From positions 1 to 29,973 of the forward strand of contig JAWXUA010000016.1 of NCBI GenBank assembly GCA_044433065.1: a stretch of 29,973 nt of DNA. The letters are read 5' to 3'. Every line of letters starts with the position of its first letter. Within the stretch, counting starts at the first letter, position 1. Under the pieces are notes generated by a model. The model did no database searches. It saw nothing but the letters and a program-made list of their open reading frames with translations, and was not told the origin of the DNA. Shown piece after piece: positions 22,358 to 29,973 of the stretch. The stretch is from Nitratidesulfovibrio sp044433065. GTDB taxonomy: Bacteria; Desulfobacterota; Desulfovibrionia; Desulfovibrionales; Desulfovibrionaceae. The translations under genes were made by a program, and so were the position numbers.

Positions 22358-23128
22358 ATGAGTGCTCATCATAAAGAATTCAGCCGTAAATGGTGCATGG
22401 TAATCGACATCGACAAGTGTACGGGCTGTGGCGCGTGCATGGTTGCTTGCCAAGCTGAAAATAATATCGCACCTCAAGTAGATGCTTCCGACAAGCTTAA
22501 GTCCTTGAACTGGCTTGTTGTGTACGAACTTAATAACGGTAAGCCGTTCCCTGAAAGCGACATGGCATATTTGCCTCGTCCTTGCATGCAATGCGGCCAC
22601 CCATCTTGCGTTACGGTTTGCCCAGTTGTGGCAACCGACAAGAACGAAGAGGGCGGCATCGTCAGCCAAGTAACTCCACGTTGCATCGGTTGCCGTTATT
22701 GCATGGCTTCGTGCCCTTACCACGCTCGTTACTTCAACTGGTTTGACCCAAGCTGGCCTGAAGGCATGGAAAAAACCCTCACCCCAGACGTCTCCGTACG
22801 TCCTCGTGGTGTTGTTGAAAAATGTAGCTTCTGTCACCAACGCCTCATGGCTGCCCGTGACAAGGCTCGCGTGAATGGCGAAGATCCTAATAACTTGCCA
22901 GATGGCGCTTATGTGACCTCGTGCACACAAGCTTGCCCAAATGGTGCTATTAGCTTCGGCGACATCATGAACCCTGAACACAAGGTTCATGAGCTTATCC
23001 AAAGCCCAACTGCTTTCCGTCTCTTGGAACGCCTTGGTACTGATCCACAGGTTTACTACATGAGCCGTCGCGAATGGGTTCGTCGCCTTGGTGACAACTA
23101 TCTTGAAGACGAAAAGGTTAAGGGGTAG
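22358..23128 (+). CDS. qrcC: QrcC, periplasmic iron-sulfur subunit of Qrc
   Basis: This 256-residue ferredoxin-like protein of the four-cluster DMSO-reductase type has sets of cysteines at 21/24/27/31, 76/79/84/88, 109/112/115/119 and 156/159/189/193. They occur in the usual motifs CTGCGACMVAC, CMQCGHPSCVTVC, CIGCRYCMASC and CSFC...CTQAC. It carries electrons from QrcA to the quinone site at QrcD. It has no signal of its own and is presumably exported along with QrcB through Tat. The start is 13 bases after the qrcB stop codon and the gene ends three bases before qrcD. Confidence 0.95.
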   Translation: MSAHHKEFSRKWCMVIDIDKCTGCGACMVACQAENNIAPQVDASDKLKSLNWLVVYELNNGKPFPESDMAYLPRPCMQCGHPSCVTVCPVVATDKNEEGGIVSQVTPRCIGCRYCMASCPYHARYFNWFDPSWPEGMEKTLTPDVSVRPRGVVEKCSFCHQRLMAARDKARVNGEDPNNLPDGAYVTSCTQACPNGAISFGDIMNPEHKVHELIQSPTAFRLLERLGTDPQVYYMSRREWVRRLGDNYLEDEKVKG

Positions 23129-23131
23129 GTC

Positions 23132-24391
23132 ATGGATAAAAATTACAGCCTTCCCATCGACGCTGAACTGTTCCCTGAGGGCAACCCACGTTGCTCGCTC
23201 ACCAAGTTCTTGATTGGTATGATCCTCCCAACAGCTCTTTTGCTGTGGGGCGTTTATGCTGCATACCGTGTTCTTGCTGAAGGTCTTGGCGTTACCGCTC
23301 TTGACGACTACTTTGGCTTCGGTCTCTGGATTACCTTTGACCTTGCGGTTATTGCTCTTGGTGCAGGTGCGTTCTTCTCCGGTCTCTTGATGTACATTTT
23401 GAACATTAAAGAGCTGAAGAACATCATTAACCTCGCTGTTATCCTTGGCTTCTTGTGCTACTCTGGCGCAATGATCATCCTCGTGCTCGACATTGGTCAA
23501 CCACTGCGCGCATGGTTTGGTTACTGGCATGCTAACGTTCACTCCATGCTCACAGAAGTTATCTTCTGTATTACCTGCTACTGCTTGGTATTGATCATTG
23601 AGTATGTGCCTCTTATCCTTGAGAATAGAGTGCTCAACAAGAACAAGCTTATCCACGCCATTGCACACAACTTCCACGTGTGGATGCCTCTTTTCGCTGG
23701 TATCGGTGGCTTCTTGTCCACCTTCCACCAAGGTTCTCTTGGTGGCATGTATGGCGTGCTCTTCGGCCGTCCATACCTCTACCGCGAAGGCTTCTTCATC
23801 TGGCCTTGGACCTTCTTCCTCTATGTTCTCTCCGCTGTTGGTTCCGGCCCAGTATTCACCGTACTGGTTTGCACCATCATCGAAAAGATTACTGGTCGTC
23901 AGATGGTCACTTGGGAAGTTAAGTCCCTCATGGGTAAAATCGCAGGTACCATGCTCACCGTTTACATGGTGTTCAAGCTTGCTGATACGTACTTCTGGGC
24001 TGCTGACCTTCTCCCACGTCAAGGGCAGACCTTTGACCAAATGTTCTACGGTTGGATTTACGGCAAGTGGCTCCTCTGGAGCGAACTCTTCCTTTGTGGT
24101 GTTGTTCCTGCTGCTATTTTGGTTATTCCAAAGCTCCGCAACAACCCTGCATTGTTCTACTCTGCCGCTATCCTCGACTGCATCGGCGTAACCATCAACC
24201 GTTACGTTATGACGGTTCAAGGTCTCGCCATTCCTGTAATGCCTTTCGATTCTTGGGAAACCTACAATCCGAACTGGGCAGAATGGGGCGCAAGCGCTCT
24301 CGTAGTAGCATACGCTATCATCGTTGTCGCAATCTCTTACCGCTACTTGCCTATCTTCCCACAGGAAGCTAAGCTCAATAGTGGCAAGTAA
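23132..24391 (+). CDS. qrcD: QrcD, NrfD/PsrC-type integral membrane quinone-binding subunit
   Basis: This 419-residue polytopic protein has about ten hydrophobic helices, beginning near residues 26-49 (FLIGMILPTALLLWGVYAAYRV) and ending near 385-408. It belongs to the NrfD/PsrC/ActC family and forms the menaquinone site, in a complex known to conserve energy electrogenically. Charged residues inside helices (for example in HNFHVWMPLFAGIGGFLSTFHQGSLGG) are typical of the family. The ATG is three bases after qrcC stop, and a GGGG-type ribosome site lies within the qrcC end. It is the last gene of the operon and is followed by a terminator. Confidence 0.95.
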   Translation: MDKNYSLPIDAELFPEGNPRCSLTKFLIGMILPTALLLWGVYAAYRVLAEGLGVTALDDYFGFGLWITFDLAVIALGAGAFFSGLLMYILNIKELKNIINLAVILGFLCYSGAMIILVLDIGQPLRAWFGYWHANVHSMLTEVIFCITCYCLVLIIEYVPLILENRVLNKNKLIHAIAHNFHVWMPLFAGIGGFLSTFHQGSLGGMYGVLFGRPYLYREGFFIWPWTFFLYVLSAVGSGPVFTVLVCTIIEKITGRQMVTWEVKSLMGKIAGTMLTVYMVFKLADTYFWAADLLPRQGQTFDQMFYGWIYGKWLLWSELFLCGVVPAAILVIPKLRNNPALFYSAAILDCIGVTINRYVMTVQGLAIPVMPFDSWETYNPNWAEWGASALVVAYAIIVVAISYRYLPIFPQEAKLNSGK

Positions 24392-24413
24392 GCCCAACGC
24401 ACTTTGATGCACT

Positions 24414-24445
24414 AAAGGCGGTTCCGAAAGGTTCCGCCTTTTTTT
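24414..24445 (+). terminator. Rho-independent terminator of the qrc operon
   Basis: AAAGGCGG and CCGCCTTT pair around TTCCGAAAGGTT, followed by a run of T. It begins about 20 bases after the qrcD stop codon. Confidence 0.92.
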
Positions 24446-24451
24446 GTTATG

Positions 24452-25120
24452 TTACAGAGGTTTGTACTGTAGAAGTTCTAAGGTTGTTTGGTTTTCATCT
24501 AGCCATAGTGCTGCTTCATGGCTACGTAGTTCTACTAGCGATAAAATTTGTAGATAGTCGTTTTGTATATTGCGAGTAAAAATGGGTTCATGGTGTGCAA
24601 TACGGTTTCGAAGTTTGCGTATACATTCAAGACGCTGGTAAATTTGTGTAATATCATGGTCTACATGAGTAGCTAGTGTAAGAAAAGGAAGAACTTTTTT
24701 CAAATAAGGCTGCCATATGCGTACTTGGTGGCGACGTGTAAACATTTTTTGCCAAAAAATAAATTTTAATTCAGGAATAACTTTGCCAGTACTTGTTGAG
24801 TCTACTCGAGCTTTGATAAGATCTGAGCGTGGATTATAACCATGTGGTGGTGAGGGCAAACTGCGTTCAAAGTGGGTTTCCCAAGGCCAATGTTTGCCAT
24901 AGGTTAGCGTAAGAGCTTCGGAAACAGCATTGCGCGTAGATACTTCGCAAATGTGAAGAGGAACAAGCAGGCTAGCCGCAATTTTTGCATTCCAAATATA
25001 CAATGCTAAAGAGCGCGAGTCTGGCACGCTAAGATTTCTCACCTCCGCTTCATATCTTCCTAAACGAGCATTTGATAAAATAGGGCGAATTGATTGAATG
25101 CGATCTAAATCCGTTGACAT
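24452..25120 (-). CDS. Abi_2 (AbiD/AbiF)-family protein with HEPN RNase-like motif
   Basis: This 222-residue protein resembles the Abi_2 family linked to abortive phage infection. Near the C-terminus is RNRIAHHEPI (171-180), which contains the R-x4-H pattern (Arg171, His176) of HEPN RNases; family members usually carry this motif late in the chain, as here. An N-terminal segment ICEVSTRNAVSEAL (57-70) is also typical. No Shine-Dalgarno is visible before the ATG. The gene stands alone, is AT-richer than its neighbours and lies opposite in direction to qrc, which fits transfer. It may be a defence gene or toxin-like RNase. A possible plus-strand promoter overlaps its start codon. No partner gene is seen. 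Confidence 0.78.
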   Translation of the reverse strand: MSTDLDRIQSIRPILSNARLGRYEAEVRNLSVPDSRSLALYIWNAKIAASLLVPLHICEVSTRNAVSEALTLTYGKHWPWETHFERSLPSPPHGYNPRSDLIKARVDSTSTGKVIPELKFIFWQKMFTRRHQVRIWQPYLKKVLPFLTLATHVDHDITQIYQRLECIRKLRNRIAHHEPIFTRNIQNDYLQILSLVELRSHEAALWLDENQTTLELLQYKPL

Positions 25121-25142
25121 ACGTTATACTGCGCTTTATGTT
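25114..25142 (+). promoter_or_regulatory. Candidate plus-strand promoter overlapping the abi start codon
   Basis: A perfect TTGACA (25114-25119) is followed after exactly 17 bases by TATGTT (25137-25142). Transcription from it would start near 25149 and run away from the abi coding sequence through its 5' leader to the terminator at 25198-25226. Confidence 0.45.
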
Positions 25143-25148
25143 ACGTTT

Positions 25149-25226
25149 ACTTGCTGTGAGATTCGCGGGCGTAAGCCTCCACTCGCAGACACACGATAAG
25201 GGGCTAGCTTAGGCAAGCCCTTTTTT
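25149..25226 (+). ncRNA. Candidate small RNA, antisense to the abi 5' leader
   Basis: A promoter-like element (25114-25142) and a terminator (25198-25226) bound a stretch of about 78 bases with no ORF. It contains a possible stem GCGGG/CTCGC (25165-25186) and the terminator stem. Because abi is transcribed the opposite way from somewhere in this spacer, the RNA would overlap the abi mRNA leader. There is no recognised RNA family match by eye. Confidence 0.35.
25198..25226 (+). terminator. Rho-independent terminator of the candidate small RNA
   Basis: AAGGGGCT pairs with AGCCCTTT around a ten-base loop, then T-rich sequence (TTTTTTATTTTTT). Confidence 0.8.
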
Positions 25227-25277
25227 ATTTTTTACTAGTGTATGCTAGGTCGATAAACAAAATATGTTAAAGCTGTA

Positions 25278-25315
25278 AAAAGGACAAGGTATTCATCATG
25301 CCTTGTCCTTTTCTA
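25278..25315. terminator. Bidirectional terminator-like hairpin
   Basis: AAAAGGACAAGG and CCTTGTCCTTTT form a perfect 12-bp stem around an 11-base loop, with T-rich sequence after it on the plus strand and TTTT on the minus strand. It stands in a spacer without genes on either side that obviously need it. Confidence 0.75.
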
Positions 25316-25374
25316 TCTCTTCTTTTTTTCATGCGCTGCGAATTTTCATCCAACGGCCCAAGCCTCTCCGCAAT

Positions 25375-25400
25375 TAAAAAGTTTCCTTCCTCCTCTCAGC
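25375..25400. repeat. Half copy of the palindromic intergenic repeat
   Basis: AAAAAGTTTCCTTCCTCCTC then AGC matches the right arm of the family, but no left arm is present. It looks like a decayed or truncated copy. Confidence 0.45.
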
Positions 25401-25547
25401 TCGTTCAAAAATCCCCTCCAATCCCTACATAGACTTTTACAGACAAATAGCGTAGAAAAGGGAGTATTTTAGTTAGCAGTCCACGTTTTGGGTGGAATAT
25501 TCATACACGCTTTGAATGCCAGCCGTAGCGTTACGGCACGACAGGTT

Positions 25548-27353
25548 ATGCCTAAGCAAGAAAATATACGTAATTTCAGCATCATTGCCCACATTGACCA
25601 TGGCAAGTCTACACTTGCGGACCGAATTTTAGAAATCACGGGCCTTGTGAGTGACCGCGAGCGTCGCGACCAATATCTTGACAAGATGGATTTGGAGCGC
25701 GAACGCGGTATCACCATTAAGGCGCAGACCGTGCGCTTGCCGTATAAGGCCAAGGATGGCACGGACTATATTTTGAATTTGATTGACACACCGGGCCACG
25801 TCGACTTTGGCTATGAAGTGTCGCGTTCCTTGGCAGCATGCGACGGTGCTTTGCTGGTTGTGGACGCAACGCAGGGTGTCGAGGCTCAGACCTTGGCCAA
25901 CGTGTATCTGGCACTGGACCATGAGCACGACATCATTCCGGTCTTGAATAAAATTGACTTACCAAGCTCCGATATTGAGCGCGTGACGCACGAAATTGAA
26001 GAGAGCATTGGCCTTGATTGCACTCATGCTGTTTCGGTTAGCGCTAAGACCGGCATGAATGTGGATATGGTGCTTGAGGCCATTGTGGAACGTCTGCCTG
26101 CTCCAGAAGGTGACCCTAAGGCGCCATTGAAAGCGTTGATTTTTGACTCTTGGTATGACTCCTATCAGGGCGTTGTGGTCTTGTTCCGCGTTGTGGAAGG
26201 TAGCCTCAGCAAGGGCGACCGCGTGAAGCTCATGGCCACGGAAAAGACCTACGAAGTGACACGCCTTGGTGTGTTCTCGCCTGATATTGTTGATATTCCG
26301 ACTCTTTCTGTGGGCGAAGTTGGTTTCTTGTGCGCCAACATTAAGGAACTTGGCGATGCTAAAGTTGGCGACACCATCACTCTTGAAGCCAACCCTGCTG
26401 AAGAAGCAGTGCCAGGCTTTAAAGAAGTCCAGCCCATGGTTTTCTGTGGCTTGTACCCAACCGATGCAGCAGAATACGAGCCGCTGAAGGCTTCGCTGGA
26501 GAAATTGCAGCTCAACGACGCAGCATTCTCCTATGAGCCTGAAACGTCCACAGCTTTGGGCTTTGGTTTCCGTTGCGGCTTCCTTGGCCTCTTACACATG
26601 GAAATCATTCAGGAACGTCTTGAGCGCGAATTCCAAGTTGACCTCATCGCAACGGCCCCATCGGTTATTTACCGCATCGAGACCGTCAATGGAGACATGC
26701 AGGAAATCGATAACCCGTCCAAGCTCCCTGACCCTACCAAGATTGCCAAGCTTTTTGAGCCGTATGTGCGCATGGATATTCACGTGCCCAATGAATTTGT
26801 TGGTAACGTTTTGAAATTATGTGAAGAAAAGCGTGGCATCCAGAAGAACATGGGCTATATCGCGTCTAACCGCGTGGTTATCACCTATGAACTTCCGTTC
26901 GCTGAAATCGTTTTTGATTTCTTTGACCGCTTGAAGTCCGGTACCAAGGGCTATGCCTCTATGGACTACGAGCCCATCGACTACCGCGAATCCAACCTCG
27001 TGCGCCTTGATATTCTCATCAATGGCGAGGCTGTAGACGCTTTGGCCGTCATTGTACACCGTGACAAGGCCTATCATTATGGTCGTGCACTGGCCCTCAA
27101 GCTTAAGCGCACCATCTCCCGTCAGCTCTTCGAAGTAGCTATTCAGGCTGCCATCGGCATGAAAGTTATCGCCCGCGAAACTGTTTCTGCTATGCGCAAG
27201 AACGTTACTGCAAAATGTTATGGCGGTGACATTACCCGTAAGCGTAAGCTCCTCGAAAAGCAGAAAGAAGGTAAGCGACGCATGAAGCGCATGGGTAACG
27301 TCGAGCTTCCGCAGGAGGCATTTTTGGCAGCTCTCCGTGTGGGTGACGAGTAG
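25548..27353 (+). CDS. lepA: Elongation factor 4 (LepA), ribosome back-translocating GTPase
   Basis: This 601-residue cytosolic GTPase acts on stalled ribosomes. All G motifs are intact: AHIDHGKST (14-22), DTPGH (80-84), NKID (134-137) and SAKTG (165-169). Later domains end with the LepA-specific C-terminal region (KCYGGDITRKRKLLEKQKEGKRRMKRMG), which replaces EF-G domain IV. I chose the ATG at 25548 because family proteins begin MPKQENIRNFSIIAHIDHG-like; the frame is open 20 codons earlier, with no family similarity there. The ribosome site is weak (AGG). lepA and lepB are adjacent as in E. coli and many bacteria, though here a 300-bp repeat-containing gap separates them. Confidence 0.97.
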   Translation: MPKQENIRNFSIIAHIDHGKSTLADRILEITGLVSDRERRDQYLDKMDLERERGITIKAQTVRLPYKAKDGTDYILNLIDTPGHVDFGYEVSRSLAACDGALLVVDATQGVEAQTLANVYLALDHEHDIIPVLNKIDLPSSDIERVTHEIEESIGLDCTHAVSVSAKTGMNVDMVLEAIVERLPAPEGDPKAPLKALIFDSWYDSYQGVVVLFRVVEGSLSKGDRVKLMATEKTYEVTRLGVFSPDIVDIPTLSVGEVGFLCANIKELGDAKVGDTITLEANPAEEAVPGFKEVQPMVFCGLYPTDAAEYEPLKASLEKLQLNDAAFSYEPETSTALGFGFRCGFLGLLHMEIIQERLEREFQVDLIATAPSVIYRIETVNGDMQEIDNPSKLPDPTKIAKLFEPYVRMDIHVPNEFVGNVLKLCEEKRGIQKNMGYIASNRVVITYELPFAEIVFDFFDRLKSGTKGYASMDYEPIDYRESNLVRLDILINGEAVDALAVIVHRDKAYHYGRALALKLKRTISRQLFEVAIQAAIGMKVIARETVSAMRKNVTAKCYGGDITRKRKLLEKQKEGKRRMKRMGNVELPQEAFLAALRVGDE

Positions 27354-27654
27354 GTGCGTGTCTTTTTGTTGATAGCTTCGTTAGATGATTTTGCTTTTGC
27401 GGTCACGTAGGGAAGACTACGCTCCCTTAAAGTAAAATCATCTGCCTCGCTCTCAATAAAAATCCATCGCACCTATGGTTTTACTGTTATAGTAGGCAAT
27501 TAGGGAAAGATAGCGCATCGTTCGGTGGCTTTGATTGCCCAGACGGATAGCGCGGTAAGGCGTTCCTGTTAGCTTTGGTGAGGAACGTCATTTGAATGAG
27601 TTCTATGTTATCGTAATGATATGGTTTAACCTAGATTTTTAGGAGAAAAAAATT
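27354..27654. other. lepA-lepB spacer of 301 bp
   Basis: The first half is the long-hairpin repeat (27373-27461). The second half is AT-rich and leads to the lepB ribosome site (AGGAG at 27641-27645). A lepB promoter is probably here, but no convincing -35/-10 pair was found by eye. Confidence 0.55.
27373..27461. repeat. Long imperfect hairpin repeat, copy B (lepA-lepB)
   Basis: AGATGATTTTGCTTT pairs with AAAGTAAAATCATCT with one mismatch around a centre in which CACGTAG and CTACG also pair. The flanking words TAGCTTCGTTAGAT and CATCTGCCTCGCT match the copy at 19302-19443. Confidence 0.75.
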
Positions 27655-28275
27655 ATGGCACGTAAAAATGTTTTTCTTGAATATTTTGAAGCACTTATCA
27701 TTGCATTCTTGTTGGCCATGTTTATCCGCACCTTCATCGTACAGGCCTACAAAATCCCATCAGGCTCCATGCTCGAAACCATGCAAATCGGTGACCATCT
27801 TTTGGTCAATAAATTTGCCTATGGTGTGAAAATTCCGTTTACCAATACCTATATGTGGGAAGGTTCTGACCCAGAAGTGGGTGACGTCATTGTTTTTGAA
27901 TACCCAAAAAATCCTTCCATAGACTACATTAAGCGCGTGGTTGGTGTCCCTGGCGACGTCATTGAAGTGCACAATAAGCAGTTGTACCGCAATGGCCAAA
28001 AGGTCACCGAGGACTACATTCAACATTCACAGCCCGATGTCGTGGCTTTGGTTCGCGATGAATTCGGCCCCGTCACCGTACCAGAAGGCAAGTATTTTGC
28101 CATGGGCGACAACCGTGACGACTCCCAAGACTCTCGTTTCTGGGGCTTCGTAGACAAGTCCGCCATCCACGGCAAAGCTTGGATTATTTACTGGTCTTGG
28201 AACGATGGTGTCAAGGGCGCAGGAGATGACTCTGGCAGTGTTCGCTGGGATCGTATCCTCAAGAGTGTTCACTAA
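27655..28275 (+). CDS. lepB: Signal peptidase I
   Basis: This 206-residue membrane peptidase removes signal peptides from exported proteins. One N-terminal transmembrane segment (about 11-28) anchors it with the catalytic domain outside. Catalytic Ser38 lies in IPSGSM and Lys93 in YIKRVVGVPGD. The family box GDNRDDSQDSRFWG is at 151-164. The length and single anchor are typical of most bacterial enzymes and shorter than the two-anchor E. coli form. The ATG has AGGAG nine bases upstream. The enzyme would process, among others, the cytochrome and autotransporter precursors of this window. A terminator follows. Confidence 0.97.
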   Translation: MARKNVFLEYFEALIIAFLLAMFIRTFIVQAYKIPSGSMLETMQIGDHLLVNKFAYGVKIPFTNTYMWEGSDPEVGDVIVFEYPKNPSIDYIKRVVGVPGDVIEVHNKQLYRNGQKVTEDYIQHSQPDVVALVRDEFGPVTVPEGKYFAMGDNRDDSQDSRFWGFVDKSAIHGKAWIIYWSWNDGVKGAGDDSGSVRWDRILKSVH

Positions 28276-28281
28276 AAAATG

Positions 28282-28316
28282 AAGGGCTGGCGGCATTGTC
28301 GCTGGCCCTTATTTTA
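28282..28316 (+). terminator. Rho-independent terminator of lepB
   Basis: AAGGGC...GCG pairs with CGC...GCCCTT, followed by ATTTTAG. It starts seven bases after the lepB stop codon. The T tract is interrupted by one A. Confidence 0.75.
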
Positions 28317-28384
28317 GGTAAAAGCATACGTGCTTTAAGCTTTAGTTCTGCTATCTCAGTGGTTTATTTGTATAAGGAAAGGCT

Positions 28385-29914
28385 ATGTTTGTAAGCGTGA
28401 AAAGTGCCACCTTGCATGGTGTCGACGCTCTCGAAATTGATGTGGAAGTGGATTTCACGCAAAAGGCCAATCCAGCCTTCACTATGGTTGGCCTTGCCGA
28501 AGGGGCAGTGCGCGAAGCTCGTGAACGTGTCTTGGCCGCTGTGCGTTCAAGCATGCATAGGCTGCCGGCAGCTCGAATTACCGTCAATCTTGCACCAGCC
28601 GACCGGCGCAAAGCTGGTAGTGGCTTTGACTTGCCCCTAGCCCTTGGCCTCCTTGCTGGAGCAGGGATTATTCCACCCGAACGTCTCGAAGGTCTTCTCT
28701 GTGCAGGTGAACTGTCCTTGGCAGGGGAACTCCGCGCTGTCACAGGCATTCTGCCCATGGCTGTGCTCGCCCGTGACCAAAAAATGCGCGCCCTCATGGT
28801 CCCAGCAGGCAATGGCCAAGAGGCTGCCATGGTGGACGGTCTCACCGTCTACGGTCCGCGGACACTTAACGAAGCTGTGGCTATTATTATGGGTGACGAA
28901 GCTGCCATTGCGCCCGTAGTTGCTGATGTGTGGACTGACAATGAAGTCTACTCAGGCTTAGATTTTATTGACGTAAAAGGTCAAGAGCACGGCAAGCGAG
29001 CCATCGAAATTGCCGCCGCTGGTGCGCATAACCTGCTTTTCATTGGCCCTCCAGGTAGCGGCAAGACCATGTTGGCTCAAAGAATTCCCTCTGTATTACC
29101 GCATCTTACGCCAGATGAGTCTTTAGAAGTCACCAAAATTTACAGCGTGGCTGGTTTGCTTGAAGGTGGCGCAGCACTTATGCGCGAAAGACCTTTCCGC
29201 TCGCCACACCACACCGTGTCCGAAGCTGGACTTGTGGGCGGTGGTACGCGCCCAAGGCCAGGGGAAGTCTCCCTTGCACACCGTGGCGTCCTCTTTCTAG
29301 ACGAGCTTCCCGAGTTCAATAAATCCGCTTTGGAAGTTCTCCGTCAGCCTCTCGAAGATAGCGTCGTCACCATTTCACGCGCCATCCAAACCTTGACCTA
29401 TCCTGCAAACTGCATGCTTGTGGCTGCCATGAACCCGTGCCCCTGTGGCTACCGCACCGATGACCGCCACACCTGCATCTGCACCACGACCCAAATTCAA
29501 CGTTATCGCTCGCGCCTTTCAGGGCCGCTCCTCGATCGCATAGACTTGCACATCGAAGTGCCTGCCGTGCCATGGGAAGATTTGCGTTCCGCACGATCAG
29601 GCACAAGTTCAGCCACCATGCGTGAGCGCGTCATGGCCGCCCGTGCGCGCCAGTCCGCTCGCTACGCGGGCACCAATATCACCACCAATGCCGAGCTCAC
29701 AGGTTCCATGCTCGAGAAACATTGCGCCCTCGGTACAACAGAGCACGATTTCCTCGAGCGCGCCGTCAAAGTCCTCGCCCTGTCCGCACGCGCCTATACC
29801 CGTATCATCCGTATTGCACGCACCATCGCAGACCTTGAAGCCGCCGACAATATCAGCGTCGAGCACCTCGCTGAAGCCGTCAACTGCAGGACTTTAGATA
29901 GAGAGCACTTTTAA
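28385..29914 (+). CDS. comM: ComM/YifB-family AAA+ ATPase (Mg-chelatase-like)
   Basis: This 509-residue protein has an N-terminal Lon-protease-like fold (about 1-170), an AAA+ module with Walker A GPPGSGKT (221-228) and Walker B LFLDELPEF (303-311), and a C-terminal Mg-chelatase-type domain. A Cys-rich segment NPCPCGYRTDDRHTCIC (about 357-373) follows sensor 1 and is usual for the family. ComM is a hexameric branch-migration helicase that helps integrate DNA in natural transformation; in species not known to be competent its role is less clear. Annotations as Mg chelatase are misleading since no chlorophyll pathway is implied. The start has AAGGAAAG upstream. A palindromic repeat follows the stop codon. 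Confidence 0.93.
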   Translation: MFVSVKSATLHGVDALEIDVEVDFTQKANPAFTMVGLAEGAVREARERVLAAVRSSMHRLPAARITVNLAPADRRKAGSGFDLPLALGLLAGAGIIPPERLEGLLCAGELSLAGELRAVTGILPMAVLARDQKMRALMVPAGNGQEAAMVDGLTVYGPRTLNEAVAIIMGDEAAIAPVVADVWTDNEVYSGLDFIDVKGQEHGKRAIEIAAAGAHNLLFIGPPGSGKTMLAQRIPSVLPHLTPDESLEVTKIYSVAGLLEGGAALMRERPFRSPHHTVSEAGLVGGGTRPRPGEVSLAHRGVLFLDELPEFNKSALEVLRQPLEDSVVTISRAIQTLTYPANCMLVAAMNPCPCGYRTDDRHTCICTTTQIQRYRSRLSGPLLDRIDLHIEVPAVPWEDLRSARSGTSSATMRERVMAARARQSARYAGTNITTNAELTGSMLEKHCALGTTEHDFLERAVKVLALSARAYTRIIRIARTIADLEAADNISVEHLAEAVNCRTLDREHF

Positions 29915-29922
29915 TTTATCTA

Positions 29923-29972
29923 GCTGGGGGGAAGGAGGAAACTTTTGAAACAGTGTCCTCCTTCCCCCCAGC
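29923..29972. repeat. Palindromic intergenic repeat, copy 5
   Basis: GCTGGGGGGAAGGAGGA pairs with TCCTCCTTCCCCCCAGC, a nearly perfect 17-bp stem, with a looser centre (AACTTTTGAAACAGTG). It is the best-preserved outer arm of the family in the window. It begins nine bases after the comM stop codon. Confidence 0.9.
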
Positions 29973-29973
29973 C

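Larger units (their letters stand above)
25121..25547. other. 430-bp abi-lepA spacer
   Basis: The spacer contains a candidate small RNA (25149-25226), a bidirectional terminator (25278-25315) and a half copy of the palindromic repeat (25375-25400). No protein gene is supported. No clear promoter for lepA was found by eye. Confidence 0.6.

Noticed and set aside
21179..24412. An open frame of 1077 codons on the minus strand opposite qrcB, qrcC and qrcD
   Set aside because: The plus strand carries three well-recognised genes with intact motifs. The antisense frame has no domain, is His/Cys/Glu-biased, and reflects codon bias on the coding strand.

Overview
The window looks like a chromosomal segment of a sulfate-reducing bacterium of the Desulfovibrionaceae type. 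The main evidence is a complete qrcABCD cluster (the membrane quinone reductase complex of sulfate reducers), next-door periplasmic [NiFe] hydrogenase genes with their own tetraheme cytochrome, and CI/LexA-like and autotransporter genes of the kind common in that family. Base composition is moderate and the intergenic spacers are AT-rich. I cannot fix the genus from the sequence alone.

Layout from left to right. 57-752 (-) encodes a phage-type S24 repressor, followed by a 750-bp AT-rich spacer. 1503-3472 (-) is the hflK-hflC membrane protease-regulator pair. On the plus strand come a phosphomannomutase/phosphoglucomutase (3739-5103), RNase HI (5268-5741) and a Gate-domain membrane protein (5768-6745). 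The next 620-bp spacer holds a probable 22-residue membrane peptide gene on the minus strand with its own hairpin and terminator. 7366-10775 is a hydrogenase cluster: tetraheme cytochrome, then hynB, then hynA. 10985-13366 carries a SIMPL-domain protein and a 5'-nucleotidase lipoprotein. 13474-16679 (-) is one large autotransporter gene broken by a one-base frameshift. tRNA-Ser(TGA) lies at 17037-17127 (-). 17411-19171 is manC with in-frame repeat expansions, preceded by a possible 37-codon upstream ORF. 19611-24391 is qrcABCD. 24452-25120 (-) is an Abi_2/HEPN-type protein with a possible antisense RNA at its 5' end. 25548-29914 carries lepA, lepB and a comM/yifB-type AAA+ gene.

How the genes work together. 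The hydrogenase would oxidise H2 in the periplasm and pass electrons through c-type hemes. Qrc accepts electrons from periplasmic cytochromes c3 and reduces menaquinone, feeding sulfate reduction, so the two clusters are plausibly parts of one electron route. PMM/PGM and ManC are consecutive steps from mannose-6-phosphate to GDP-mannose for surface polysaccharides. HflKC, LepB, LepA and the autotransporter belong to envelope and translation functions.

Non-coding structure is rich. One palindromic repeat family (core GCTGGGGGGAAGG...CCTTCCCCCCAGC) occurs at five or six gene borders. A second, long-hairpin repeat family occurs in the qrc leader and between lepA and lepB. A third repeat sits downstream of hynA. 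The features most worth checking are the 22-residue peptide gene, the nearly absent C-terminal extension of HynA, the CX3CH heme motif, the repeat expansions in and before manC, and the autotransporter frameshift.
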